A DNA stretch of 64,000 nt from Eubacteriales bacterium (GCA_028705775.1 JAQWCW010000001.1:62001-126000); one strand, 5' to 3'. Counted from the stretch's first letter, positions 53,641-61,271 are shown. The notes: generated by a model not told the origin, from the letters alone. Made by a program: numbers and translations.

Positions 53641-54542
53641 TGGCTAAGGAAGCAAAAGTCAAGGTCAACATGGCGTCGCGCAATCAGTCCACAGGCGGTA
53701 AAATTTTCGACTTCTGCAATTATCTTCTGCTGACGATTCTCGGTCTTTTGATGCTTGCGCCCCTTCTCTATGTGCTTGTCGGCTCGTTCTCGTCAACGGG
53801 TCTTGCAACCTCCAAGGGCTTCGGCTCCTTCTCGCTCGACGCGTATGTTATGATATTCCGCGGCGGCAAAACGCTCAACGGTCTTATCAACAGCGGTATA
53901 ATCACCATCTGCGGAACGGTGATGAACATCGTCATCACCTCGATTACCGCCTATGCCCTGAGCAAGAAGGACTTGCCGGGACGCAAGATATTCATGTGGT
54001 TCGTAATGTTCTTCATGCTCTTTACGGCAGGACTCATTCCGGATTACATCACCGTAGCCAACAAGTACGGCTTGCTCGATACCTATTGGGCAATCTGGCT
54101 TCCCGTGCTGATTTCCTCCTCGAACCTGATTATCATGAAGAGCTTCTTCCAGCAGCTGCCGGAAAGCATCGAGGAAAGCGCGCGAATCGACGGCTGCAAC
54201 GATATCCAATCCTTCATCCGCATCGTTCTGCCGATGTCCAAGGCTTCAATCGCCACCTTCTCGCTCTTCTATGCGGTAGGCCATTGGAATAACTATCTCC
54301 GTCCGATGATTTACCTCAATAACGAGAATATGTGGCCTATAACCGTATGGCTCAGGCAGCTCATTATTCTCTCAAGCGGTACTGTCGGCGACGATGTCGT
54401 TACCGAAGCGGTAGTGTGGGCGCCGTCCAACACGGTCAAATATGCCACGATTATCGTTTCAACCGTCCCGATTATCTGCGTTTACCCCTTCCTGCAAAAG
54501 CATTTTACCAAGGGAGTTCTGCTCGGCTCGGTCAAGGGCTGA
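53640..54542 (+). CDS. Sugar ABC transporter permease, LplC/YtcP-like
   Basis: 300 residues, six helices. N-terminal 'ILGLLMLAPLLYVLVGSFSS' near 30 and the EAA loop 'EESARIDGCNDIQSFIRIVL' near 180 are typical of the CUT1 LplC/YtcP subgroup; 'NYLRPMIYLNNENMWPITVW' near 220 is also family-typical. Second half of the channel. A terminator hairpin lies 21 bases downstream and ends the operon. Confidence 0.93.
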   Translation: MAKEAKVKVNMASRNQSTGGKIFDFCNYLLLTILGLLMLAPLLYVLVGSFSSTGLATSKGFGSFSLDAYVMIFRGGKTLNGLINSGIITICGTVMNIVITSITAYALSKKDLPGRKIFMWFVMFFMLFTAGLIPDYITVANKYGLLDTYWAIWLPVLISSSNLIIMKSFFQQLPESIEESARIDGCNDIQSFIRIVLPMSKASIATFSLFYAVGHWNNYLRPMIYLNNENMWPITVWLRQLIILSSGTVGDDVVTEAVVWAPSNTVKYATIIVSTVPIICVYPFLQKHFTKGVLLGSVKG

Positions 54543-54560
54543 CGGATTATTCCTTCCTCC

Positions 54561-54589
54561 TTGACAGACCGGATGTGCCAATCTATATT
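54561..54589 (+). promoter_or_regulatory. Orphan near-consensus promoter inside the terminator region
   Basis: TTGACA (54561-54566), exactly 17 bases, TATATT (54584-54589). It points into the 54.6-55.5 kb repeat region where no gene follows on the + strand. Its start would be near 54596, inside the terminator loop. Confidence 0.55.
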
Positions 54590-54626
54590 CTTATGTATAG
54601 ACGCGCGCGTCCGGTCTGTTTTATTT
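54564..54626 (+). terminator. Terminator of the LplABC-like operon
   Basis: Perfect 10-bp arms ACAGACCGGA (54564-54573) and TCCGGTCTGT (54610-54619), followed by TTTATTT. The 36-base loop has its own TATA-rich palindrome. Confidence 0.75.
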
Positions 54627-54753
54627 CCGCGCGGGAGGCTTGCTGCATACGAGGCTTAATCAGAAATCCCAACCGCTCTCCAAAATCGCCTCTTGTTGCT
54701 TTGCGTTTGTTGTTTGAAATGAGCGATTTTGAAGTACGATATTGCTATATCAT

Positions 54754-55101
54754 AAACCGTCTGCGCACGCAGACGGTTTACCCAAAGAAGGCTCCGTTGT
54801 GTAAAGGGAGCTGTACGCTTGCTGAAAAACCGCCTCTCGCTTATGTTGGCTACGCGACAGCCGAGGCAGTCATTTACCCGCGAGTAAACTCCTGCCCCGT
54901 CTGCGCTTGCCGCCTAGCGATAGACGATTTTTGAGCAAGCTCATGCGCGTAGCGCCTGAGGGATTGTTAGAAAGCTCTGATATATAAGGATATGTGCCTG
55001 TTATTCAACAATATTTTTGCGAGAAAACTAAAGACAAACGAACCGACAATCCTTCCGTCACGGCTACGCCGTGCCACCTCCCTTTGCACAAGGGAGGCTT
55101 A
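54754..55101 (+). repeat. Palindromic intergenic repeat, copy D, carrying an internal module
   Basis: Hairpin AAACCGTCTGC/GCAGACGGTTT (54755-54780), then the core GGCTCCGTTGTGTAAAGGGA. After GGGAGCTG an extra ~130-base module begins, bounded by imperfect inverted ends GCTTGCTGAAAAACCGCCTC (54817) and the complement of AGCTTGCTCAAAAATCGTCT (ending ~54940). The core then resumes with GCCTGAGGGATTGTTAG and closes with CCGACAATCCTTCCGTCACG and CTCCCTTTGCACAAGGGAGG (55078-55098). The same module sits at the same position in copy B. Confidence 0.75.
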
Positions 55102-55220
55102 ATCCGGTATCGTTGCCGTACTGATAAAACAACCTCTTGTCGGTTCTCGTTAGCTTCTTAATCATGTAATTCTCAAGCTTGTTTTAGTAGTGTGATTTTC
55201 AATTACAATCACGTTATCAT

Positions 55221-55423
55221 AAACCGTCTGCGTTAGCAGACGGTTTACCAAATGAAGGCTCCCTTGTGTAAAGGGAGCTGGCACGAAGGGCCTGAGGGAT
55301 TGTCAGAAAGCTTTGATATATAAGGCTTTTCGATTATTATTCAACAACATTTCTTGCGAGAACCCCAACAACAATCCTTCCGTCACGGCTTTGCCGTGCC
55401 ACCTGTTCTTGCACAAGGGAGGC
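55221..55423 (+). repeat. Palindromic intergenic repeat, copy E
   Basis: Leader GTGATTTTCAATTACAATCA (55191), hairpin AAACCGTCTGC/GCAGACGGTTT (55221-55246), core GGCTCCCTTGTGTAAAGGGA (55257) with GCCTGAGGGATTGTCAG (55290), then ACAATCCTTCCGTCACGGC (55371) and CACAAGGGAGGCTT (55411-55424). The flank after copy D, including TTAGCTTCTTAATCATGTAA, is the same as the flank before copy A, so the repeated unit is longer than the core. Confidence 0.75.
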
Positions 55424-55507
55424 TTATTCCGGTATCGTTTTCGCCATGTAAAGTAGCTTCTTGTCGGTTAGCGTTTCCGCTTATAAATAATTCTCAAAAC
55501 AACAAAA

Positions 55508-55535
55508 AGACCGCCCTGCATGGACGGTTTTTTTG
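55508..55535 (-). terminator. Bidirectional terminator
   Basis: GACCGCCC-TGCAT-GGACGGT with one mismatch; TTTTTTTG on the + side and CTTTTTGTTGTTTT on the - side. On the - strand it would end the transcript of the zinc-ribbon gene ~230 bases upstream of it. Confidence 0.7.
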
Positions 55536-55540
55536 TTGCT

Positions 55541-55601
55541 TATGCGCTTGCTTGTGCTCCTACTTATGCGCTTGCTTGTGCTCCTACTTATGCGCTTGCT
55601 T
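55541..55601. repeat. 24-bp tandem repeat, 2.5 copies
   Basis: Unit TATGCGCTTGCTTGTGCTCC plus TACT, at 55541-55564 and 55565-55588 (identical), then a half copy. The unit is 3n long and continues a GCTTGCTT-rich composition that runs up to 55760. Confidence 0.9.
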
Positions 55602-55758
55602 CTGCGATAGCTTTGCTTGAGCTTGTTCCTGCTTTGCGCCGTGCTTTATTTGCGTATGGATTTGCACTTCGCTTGCTTTCCCGCGCTTTCGCCTTTGCAA
55701 TTCCAAACATTTTGGCTTTACTTGCTTTTGCTGATCCTCTGTCTTTCGCTTGGCTTGC
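55591..55758 (-). other. Open Lys/Ala-rich extension after the zinc-ribbon stop codon
   Basis: In the same frame as the zinc-ribbon gene, 56 sense codons follow its TGA before a TAA. They encode a basic, low-complexity peptide rich in Ala, Lys, Ser and Arg (phrases such as 'AKASKAKMFGIAKAKARESK'). This may be the relic of a longer basic tail cut off by a stop mutation, or coincidence in a GCA/AAA-rich stretch. Confidence 0.4.
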
Positions 55759-56469
55759 TCAGTCGATGCTGACAATCATTCGTCCGCAGGTTTCGCACTC
55801 GACAATTTTGCCGCTTACCTTGATTTCCTTGAGGACTGCCTGAGGGAGATTCATGTTGCAGCCGCCGCAGCGGTCGCCGTTCAGCTTTGCCATAGGCGGC
55901 ACAACGTGCTTTTTGACCTGCTGATATTCGCTCAAGTATTCAGGCGCGATGCCGACGGCTTTTTTGGCAATATCGTTCTTGAGCACCTCGAGCTTCGCCG
56001 TCGCTTCCTTATATTCAACGTCGTAGCCCTTTTTCAGCTCGTCGAACTCCGCCTTGGCTTTCGCGGCGCGCTTGACAACCTCGCGCTGCTGATTATCCCT
56101 GACTCCCGCGTCCTTCTTGAGCTTGCGCATTTCGTTCTCATACTGCGTAATCAAGTCCATCAGCTTGCGGGCTTCCTTCAAATATTTCTGGGTCTGCTCG
56201 ATATCCTCGGCAGGGGTTTCGTTCATGCGCGCTTCGAGCTGCTCGGAAAGCTGGTTCAGGCGCTTGAACTCGTCGTCGATGGCTTCTTTTCTGTCCGCCA
56301 TTACAGCAACGTCGGCTTCGATTTTCTTCATTGATTTCTGCTGGTCCATTATAAAGTTGCGGTCTTTTTCAAGCTTCTGGCGCAGCTCTGAGGAGCGGAA
56401 TTCGCTCTTGAAGCGCTCCGCCGCCATATCCGCCTGCTGGTACTCCCACAACATTGTTAGCTGTTCCAT
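55759..56469 (-). CDS. Coiled-coil C4 zinc-ribbon protein
   Basis: 236 residues from ATG 56469, preceded by AAGGAGG. A long Glu/Lys/Gln-rich antiparallel coiled coil spans residues ~15-180, followed by a C-terminal zinc ribbon: 'GDRCGGCNMNLPQAVLKEIK' with CxxC near 200 and 'VECETCGRMIVSID' near 225. This is the classic layout of the CT398/YbgI-neighbour C4-type zinc-ribbon family, thought to bind nucleic acid or act as a chaperone; precise role unknown. The gene is normally complete at this length. Confidence 0.88.
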   Translation of the reverse strand: MEQLTMLWEYQQADMAAERFKSEFRSSELRQKLEKDRNFIMDQQKSMKKIEADVAVMADRKEAIDDEFKRLNQLSEQLEARMNETPAEDIEQTQKYLKEARKLMDLITQYENEMRKLKKDAGVRDNQQREVVKRAAKAKAEFDELKKGYDVEYKEATAKLEVLKNDIAKKAVGIAPEYLSEYQQVKKHVVPPMAKLNGDRCGGCNMNLPQAVLKEIKVSGKIVECETCGRMIVSID

Positions 56470-56653
56470 ATCGGTCGGCCTCCTTAACTGGCGCTTAGCC
56501 GGAAATGCGGAGGGGAAAATCCTTCCGCTAATCCTTTGGCAATGCCGCAATGCTATACGCCCAAATTGCATTATACCGTATCGCATTTGATTTGTAAAGA
56601 AAACGCTTTTGCATTGCGAAGCGCCGCTCTTTCCAAAAAAGAGCGCCGACCCG

Positions 56654-57121
56654 TCATAATGGCATTACCATTATAAGGCACGGACACGACTCGCCCCAGA
56701 TTTCGGGAATGCATTGGAGCGGCATGAAGCCCACCGCGCGGTAAAACTCGCGGGTTTTTGCGTAATGCTCGTCCGGATGGGCTGCGTCAAGGGTTTTGAC
56801 CATCAGCAGCCGCGCGCCCCTTTCAAGCGCGCGCTTTCGCGCCTCCGCAACGAACCGCCTGCCGATTCCCCGCCTGTGATACACCTCGGCAATACCCATA
56901 ACATGGATTTCGCAGGTGCATTCGTTGTGGAAGGAAAGGCACATTATTCCGATTGGCTTGCCTTTGTCCCTCGCTACAAGCGCGGTCATCGAGCGCGCGT
57001 CGCTTGCGTAGCTTTCGTTTGATTCGGGAATGCCGAACCAGTCGGGCAGACCGTTTAAAATTTCGCGGCAGATTGCGCTGCGCAAATGCGCGTCGTTTTC
57101 GTAAACGTAAGAAATATCCAT
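56654..57121 (-). CDS. GNAT family N-acetyltransferase
   Basis: 155 residues from ATG 57121, preceded by GGAGGTGA; longer in-frame starts lack a site. 'SMTALVARDKGKPIGIMCLS' near 50, and the acetyl-CoA loop 'VYHRRGIGRRFVAEARKRAL' near 85 (motif A R-x-x-G-x-G), then 'EFYRAVGFMPLQ' near 135. A substrate cannot be assigned. It diverges from the exported-protein gene at 57222. Confidence 0.92.
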   Translation of the reverse strand: MDISYVYENDAHLRSAICREILNGLPDWFGIPESNESYASDARSMTALVARDKGKPIGIMCLSFHNECTCEIHVMGIAEVYHRRGIGRRFVAEARKRALERGARLLMVKTLDAAHPDEHYAKTREFYRAVGFMPLQCIPEIWGESCPCLIMVMPL

Positions 57122-57221
57122 TTCGTTCACCTCCGGAAATATATTGCGGCGCTCAGGCTCGTTTGTCAAGCGGCGGTGCTTTTTGCTTGGGCGCGGCATA
57201 TACATTCAGCGGGAGGAGATT

Positions 57222-58145
57222 ATGAAAAAGCTGCTTTCGGCGCTCTGCGCCTCGCTTTTTGTTTTGCTGACCCTGTTTGCGCCCGTGTATGTAAGGCTTT
57301 CGCGGATAATTCCGAAAACGCCCGGAATTGCCGAAAAGCGGCTTGAAACGCTCGTCATATGGCAGCTTGGAACGCTTGTAAACAGCGGCGGCGAGCTGCT
57401 CCGCGCAGTTTCGGCGTTTGAAAAGGACAGCGGCGGCACGCGCGTTTTCCTTAGAATTGCGAGCGCGGCGGAGCTTGCGGCAGACGGAATCAAACCCGAT
57501 ATTTACCTTTTTACGCCCGAAAACGCGCCGCATGAGGAACTGCTTTCGGCAAAGCCTCTGCCGCTCTATTCGGAGTTTTACAGCCTTGTTTATCCCGCGT
57601 CTTTGCTTGGTGGAGAGGAGTTTTCGCTCGAAAAGCTCGCGGGCGCAAAGACGGCGCAGGGGCAGACCCTCTGCGCGCTTTCGCCCGGGTTTTCGCCCCT
57701 TCCGCTTGCGCTTCTCGGCTGCCCCGTTGATGCGGAGGCGTTTTCAAGCGAATATGCCGCGAAAAAGGCGCTGAGGGAGGGCAGGGCGCTCTGCGCGGTT
57801 CTGCCGGACGGCGCGGCTGCTGAAATAACAGCCGAAAACGATATGTATGCAGCCGAAATTCTGCCGCCCGCAACGGAAAGAACCGTATATATCGGGCTTG
57901 CGAAGGAGCCGCGGGAGGAAACGCTCGCGCTGCTTGACTACCTGCTGTTTGGCGGAATCGAAGGCGGCTTTCAGGCGCGAGGGCTTTTCTTTCACGCAGG
58001 CGAAATGCGCGGGGCGATTGTGCCCGAGCCGTTCTCCTTCAGCGCCGAAAGGGAGGCGCAACTCAGGAGCGCGCTTGTTGCTCTGCGGGACGGGGACGCG
58101 CGCGCGGCAGAGGCTGTCTGGGGGAGCGGCAACCCCTCCGATTAG
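57222..58145 (+). CDS. Exported protein, unrecognised (binding-protein-like)
   Basis: 307 residues from ATG 57222, with GGGAGGAG just upstream. N-terminal hydrophobic segment 'LLSALCASLFVLLTLFAPVYV' acts as signal or anchor. The mature part starts with 'LETLVIWQLGTLVNSGGELL' and 'AFEKDSGGTRVFLRI', reminiscent of family-1 solute-binding proteins, followed by 'KPDIYLFTPENA', but it is shorter (~280 versus ~400 residues) and no transporter genes adjoin. Strongly Ala/Glu/Leu-rich. I do not recognise a family; a diverged binding-protein fold is the best guess. Confidence 0.7.
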   Translation: MKKLLSALCASLFVLLTLFAPVYVRLSRIIPKTPGIAEKRLETLVIWQLGTLVNSGGELLRAVSAFEKDSGGTRVFLRIASAAELAADGIKPDIYLFTPENAPHEELLSAKPLPLYSEFYSLVYPASLLGGEEFSLEKLAGAKTAQGQTLCALSPGFSPLPLALLGCPVDAEAFSSEYAAKKALREGRALCAVLPDGAAAEITAENDMYAAEILPPATERTVYIGLAKEPREETLALLDYLLFGGIEGGFQARGLFFHAGEMRGAIVPEPFSFSAEREAQLRSALVALRDGDARAAEAVWGSGNPSD

Positions 58146-58169
58146 TACATATCCAAGAAAATTCGGGGT

Positions 58170-58206
58170 AAATGTACTGTTACAAATAAAAATGTACGGT
58201 ACAAAT
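58170..58206 (+). promoter_or_regulatory. Paired operator-like palindromes
   Basis: Two related inverted repeats 20 bases apart: AAATGTACTGTTACAAAT (58170-58187) and AATGTACGGTACAAAT (58191-58206). The second is TGTAC-G-GTACA. They lie just upstream of the -35 of the isomerase promoter. The TGTAC/GTACA core resembles AraR/GntR-type operators for pentose genes. Confidence 0.65.
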
Positions 58207-58217
58207 CCCGAAACCGA

Positions 58218-58246
58218 TTGAAAGAAACCGCCGAGTATGGTATTCT
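58218..58246 (+). promoter_or_regulatory. Promoter of the isomerase-family gene
   Basis: TTGAAA (58218-58223), 17-base spacer, TATTCT (58241-58246), ~90 bases before the start codon; the ribosome site is AAGGAGG near 58320. Confidence 0.7.
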
Positions 58247-58335
58247 ATAAACAGCTGCCGCTGTAAGCATTGGTTTATGGCGCAAATGCGCGCCGACAGC
58301 GGAACGTACCGATTTTCTAAGGAGGGAATTCAGAT

Positions 58336-59817
58336 ATGAACATTCCTGTAGTTAAGCTGGGCGTTGTGGCGGTAAGCCGCGACTGCTTCCCCATCGCGCT
58401 GAGCCAGAATCGCCGCGCGAAGCTCGTTGAAACCTACCGTAAGGCGGGCGGCGAGATTGTCGAAATCAACACCATCATCGAGAACGAAGTCGACGCCATG
58501 AAGGCTCTTGACGAGCTGAAGGCGAACGAAGTAAACGCGCTTGTTGTTTACCTTGGCAACTTCGGCCCTGAAGGCCCTGAAACGCTGCTTGCCCAGAAGT
58601 TCGACGGCCCCGTTATGTTCGCCGCCGCCGCTGAGGAAAGCATGAGCATTCTCGCTTCCGACCGTGGCGACGCGTACTGCGGAATGCTGAACGCCAGCTA
58701 CAATATCGGAATCCGTGGGCTCAAGGTTTATCTGCCCGAATATCCCGTCGGCACTGCCAACGAGGTTGCTGCGATGATAGCCGAATTCGAGCCTATCGCC
58801 CGCGTAATCATCGGCGTAAAGAACCTCAAGATTATCACCTTCGGACCGCGCCCGCAGGACTTCCTTGCCTGCAACGCGCCCATCAAGCCCCTTTATGACC
58901 TCGGCGTTTCCGTTCAGGAGAACTCCGAGCTTGACCTTCTCGCCGCCTACAAGGCGCACGAGGGCGACAAGCGCATTGACGCAATCGTGAAGGATATGGC
59001 TCAGGAGCTGGGCGACGGCAACAAGATGCCCGGAATTCTCCCGCGTCTTGCGCAGTTTGAAGCTACCCTGCTTGACTGGGTTGAGCAGAACAAGGGCGCT
59101 TCCAAGTATGTCGCTATGGCTAACAAGTGCTGGCCGGCTTTCCAGCCGCAGTTCGGCTTTGAGCCTTGCTACGTAAACAGCCGCCTTGCTTCCCGCCTCA
59201 TGCCCGTAGCCTGCGAGGTTGATATTTACGGCGCTCTTACCGAGTACATCATCGCCTGCGCTACCGGAATCGCCCCGACCCTGCTTGACATCAACAACAC
59301 CGTCCCGCAGGATCTCTACGACGCCGACATCAAGGGCAAGTATGACTACAAAATTAACGAAACTTTCATGGGCTTCCATTGCGGAAACACCCCCATGTGC
59401 CATCTGACCAAGGGCACCATGAAGTATCAGCTCATCCAGAAGCGCGCGCTTGAGCCGGACCCCGCTGAGCCGGACATCACCCGCGGAACGCTTGAGGGCG
59501 ACATCAAGCCCGGCAAGATTACCTTCTTCCGCCTGCAGAGCGCCGCTGACGCGACCCTGCACAGCTACATTGCGGAGGGCGAGGTTCTGCCCGTCGCTAC
59601 CCGTTCCTTCGGCGGCATCGGCATTTTCGCCATCCCCGAAATGAACCGCTTCTATCGCCATGTTCTCATCGAGAAGCGCTATCCGCATCATGGCGGCGTT
59701 GCCTTCGCCCCTGTCGGCAAGGTGCTTTACGAGGTTCTCAAGTACCTCGGCGTCGGCGATATCGCGTTCAATCAGCCCAAGGGAATGCTCTACAAGACCG
59801 AGAATCCTTTCGCCTGA
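58336..59817 (+). CDS. L-fucose/L-arabinose isomerase family protein
   Basis: 493 residues. Resembles the FucI/AraA-like isomerase family (aldose-ketose isomerases with metal site): 'VVKLGVVAVSRDCFPIALSQ' at the start, 'VYLGNFGPEGPETLLAQKF' near 75, 'AAAEES' near 98, 'CYVNSRLASRLMPVACEVDI' near 277 with 'CEVDIYGALTEYI', and 'MGFHCGNTPMCHLT' near 345. The Glu in 'CEVDIYGAL' and the His in 'GFHCGNTP' are the expected metal ligands. It is a monocistronic gene behind paired operators and a strong terminator. Fucose released by the GH29 enzyme at 32355 is one possible substrate. Codon use is strongly adapted (many C-ending codons), like a highly expressed gene. Confidence 0.85.
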   Translation: MNIPVVKLGVVAVSRDCFPIALSQNRRAKLVETYRKAGGEIVEINTIIENEVDAMKALDELKANEVNALVVYLGNFGPEGPETLLAQKFDGPVMFAAAAEESMSILASDRGDAYCGMLNASYNIGIRGLKVYLPEYPVGTANEVAAMIAEFEPIARVIIGVKNLKIITFGPRPQDFLACNAPIKPLYDLGVSVQENSELDLLAAYKAHEGDKRIDAIVKDMAQELGDGNKMPGILPRLAQFEATLLDWVEQNKGASKYVAMANKCWPAFQPQFGFEPCYVNSRLASRLMPVACEVDIYGALTEYIIACATGIAPTLLDINNTVPQDLYDADIKGKYDYKINETFMGFHCGNTPMCHLTKGTMKYQLIQKRALEPDPAEPDITRGTLEGDIKPGKITFFRLQSAADATLHSYIAEGEVLPVATRSFGGIGIFAIPEMNRFYRHVLIEKRYPHHGGVAFAPVGKVLYEVLKYLGVGDIAFNQPKGMLYKTENPFA

Positions 59818-59957
59818 AAACCTGCGCGCTGAGCTTTTGGAAGATACGCGTACCGGCGTAAGCCGTATTGCGGCAAGCGCCTGAGTCTATCGGGCATTTA
59901 GAAAGCCCGCCGCGGTTTCCCTCCGTGAAAGCTCGCAAGTAAATTTCATGCTTCTCT

Positions 59958-59995
59958 GCGCCCGCCAAACGGCTTTCGTTTCGGCGGGCGTTTTT
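59958..59995 (+). terminator. Intrinsic terminator after the isomerase gene
   Basis: GCGCCCGCC (59958-59966) and GGCGGGCG (59983-59990) with inner AAACG/CGTTT, then TTTTT. Confidence 0.85.
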
Positions 59996-60011
59996 ATGCT
60001 TCTTTCGCGCA

Positions 60012-60836
60012 ATGCCATGTGGTTTTCTGCGGCACTCGATACGGAGAAGGGATTTATTATGGTGCAGATGTACCACAAAGCCCGATGATGACGATTTGAA
60101 GGCGCTCGAAAAGGATTCCTCCCGCTGGGCGCGCGACCCTGAAACCGGCGAGTTCGTCAAGGTCAGAGGCGATATGACGTATAGGGAGCGGAAGGCGAGA
60201 AAGACCTTTGCTCAACCTGATGACAAATCGGTAAAAATGGTGTATAATAATGATGTGGATAATGCCCGGTCAGGAGTTGTTACACGCATGATGAACACTG
60301 GGCAGCAGATTGAAATCGGCATAGAAATTGATGAACTTACGCCCTGTTTGAGAAAGACGAGTACGGGGCAAATTGTCTCAACCTCTATCGAGAAAGCAAG
60401 CCCCGCAGCGAAAGACACGGCTCAATGGGAGTTCGATTGGACGAAACCGGAGCGCGACGGGTATCAGGTGTTTGCTTTAAAGGCAGAAGGAGACGCGAGA
60501 ATTCAAGGGCTGATTGTATTAAAAAGCGAACCCAACAATCGGGCGGTAAATGTTGATATTGTTGAGGCTGCTCCACAAAACAACCTGCACAACCCTAGGA
60601 ATAAAAGCCATTCGAAAGCGTATACTGGAGTTGGCGGTCATTTATTTGCCGAAGCCGCACGGCAGAGTACTGAACGGGGATTTGGCGGTTATGTATATTT
60701 TAAGGCTAAGACGAACCTAATCGAGTATTACGAAAAGGAGCTGGGAGCAGAACTCATCAATTTCAGGGCACGAACTATGGCGATTGATGAGAGCGCAGCC
60801 CAAGCCTTGATTAAAAAGTACTTTGGAGGTGAATAG
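60012..60836 (+). CDS. Unrecognised protein with GNAT-like C-terminus, start uncertain
   Basis: Up to 274 residues. The N-terminal ~50 look untidy: a better ribosome site (GAGAAGG) fits ATG 60059 in another frame that stops after nine codons, so either ATG 60174 (AGAGG before it) is the real start or a frameshift has cut the 5' end. 'SSRWARDPETGEFVKV' and 'MTYRERKARKTFAQ' are followed by a core with 'VFALKAEGDARIQGLIVL' near 155, then 'YTGVGGHLFAEAARQSTERG' and 'NLIEYYEKELGAEL' near 205-245, which reads like the acetyl-CoA loop and last strand of a GNAT fold. The DNA is AT-richer than neighbours. It resembles C-terminal domains carried on phage or toxin-type proteins, so transfer is likely. 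No family named. Confidence 0.6.
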   Translation: MPCGFLRHSIRRRDLLWCRCTTKPDDDDLKALEKDSSRWARDPETGEFVKVRGDMTYRERKARKTFAQPDDKSVKMVYNNDVDNARSGVVTRMMNTGQQIEIGIEIDELTPCLRKTSTGQIVSTSIEKASPAAKDTAQWEFDWTKPERDGYQVFALKAEGDARIQGLIVLKSEPNNRAVNVDIVEAAPQNNLHNPRNKSHSKAYTGVGGHLFAEAARQSTERGFGGYVYFKAKTNLIEYYEKELGAELINFRARTMAIDESAAQALIKKYFGGE

Positions 60837-60837
60837 T

Positions 60838-61014
60838 GTGGAAGCGATAAGAAAAGACCTTTTTATTCTGGAGGATTTTGGCGTTATGACTGAAGAACTT
60901 GATGAGAATACCCCGATGTATAACCTTCATGATTTGTTTGAGTACAGCAAAAAGGTTGGGAAAGCACCTGCGGAGCTTACTGACGACGAAAGGGAACGTT
61001 TCCGCACTAACTGA
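60838..61014 (+). CDS. Small acidic partner protein
   Basis: 58 residues from GTG 60838, with GGAGG at 60825-60829 inside the end of the upstream gene. It is acidic, with 'DLFILEDFGVMTEELDENTP' and 'APAELTDDERERF'. It starts one base after the upstream stop, so the two are co-translated. The layout of a larger GNAT-like protein followed by a small acidic one could be an effector with its antidote or modulator, but this is inference. No family recognised. Confidence 0.65.
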   Translation: MEAIRKDLFILEDFGVMTEELDENTPMYNLHDLFEYSKKVGKAPAELTDDERERFRTN

Positions 61015-61038
61015 CAAGTCAAAACACCTGTATTTAAG

Positions 61039-61066
61039 CCGCACCCAAAGCGGGCGCGGTTTTTTT
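61039..61066 (+). terminator. Intrinsic terminator
   Basis: CCGC-A-CCC / GGG-C-GCGG followed by TTTTTTT. Ends the two-gene unit before the ABC transporter promoter region. Confidence 0.85.
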
Positions 61067-61271
61067 ATGCCCGAAAACGAGAGGAGAATAGCCATGATAT
61101 TTCAAAGCCTTATCGAAACTGAGCCGATGATGGAGCCCGCCCTGTAAACGCGCAAGGCTTTTTGCGCGGGACGCATAAGACTTGTTATTCCTGCGTATAA
61201 TAACCATGCGCTCGGCTCAGGCGCGGGTTTTCTATGCGAAATTTAAAACGGGTTTATTACCTAAAACGTTT

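Noticed and set aside
55759..55761. TGA recoded as an amino acid (genome-wide alternative code or selenocysteine)
   Set aside because: TGA is the clear stop of many genes here, including TGATG and GTGA overlaps, and no SECIS-like hairpin was seen right after this codon.
55520..55843. 107-codon Ala/Leu-rich open frame on the + strand
   Set aside because: It starts inside a terminator stem, runs through the 24-bp tandem repeat and the antisense end of the zinc-ribbon gene, and has no ribosome site.
58330..59691. 453-codon open frame on the - strand
   Set aside because: Antisense to the isomerase-family gene, which has a promoter, ribosome site and family motifs.
60059..60088. Short frame from ATG 60059 with a good ribosome site
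   Set aside because: Stops after nine codons; kept only as a hint that the 5' end of the 60012 gene may be frameshifted.
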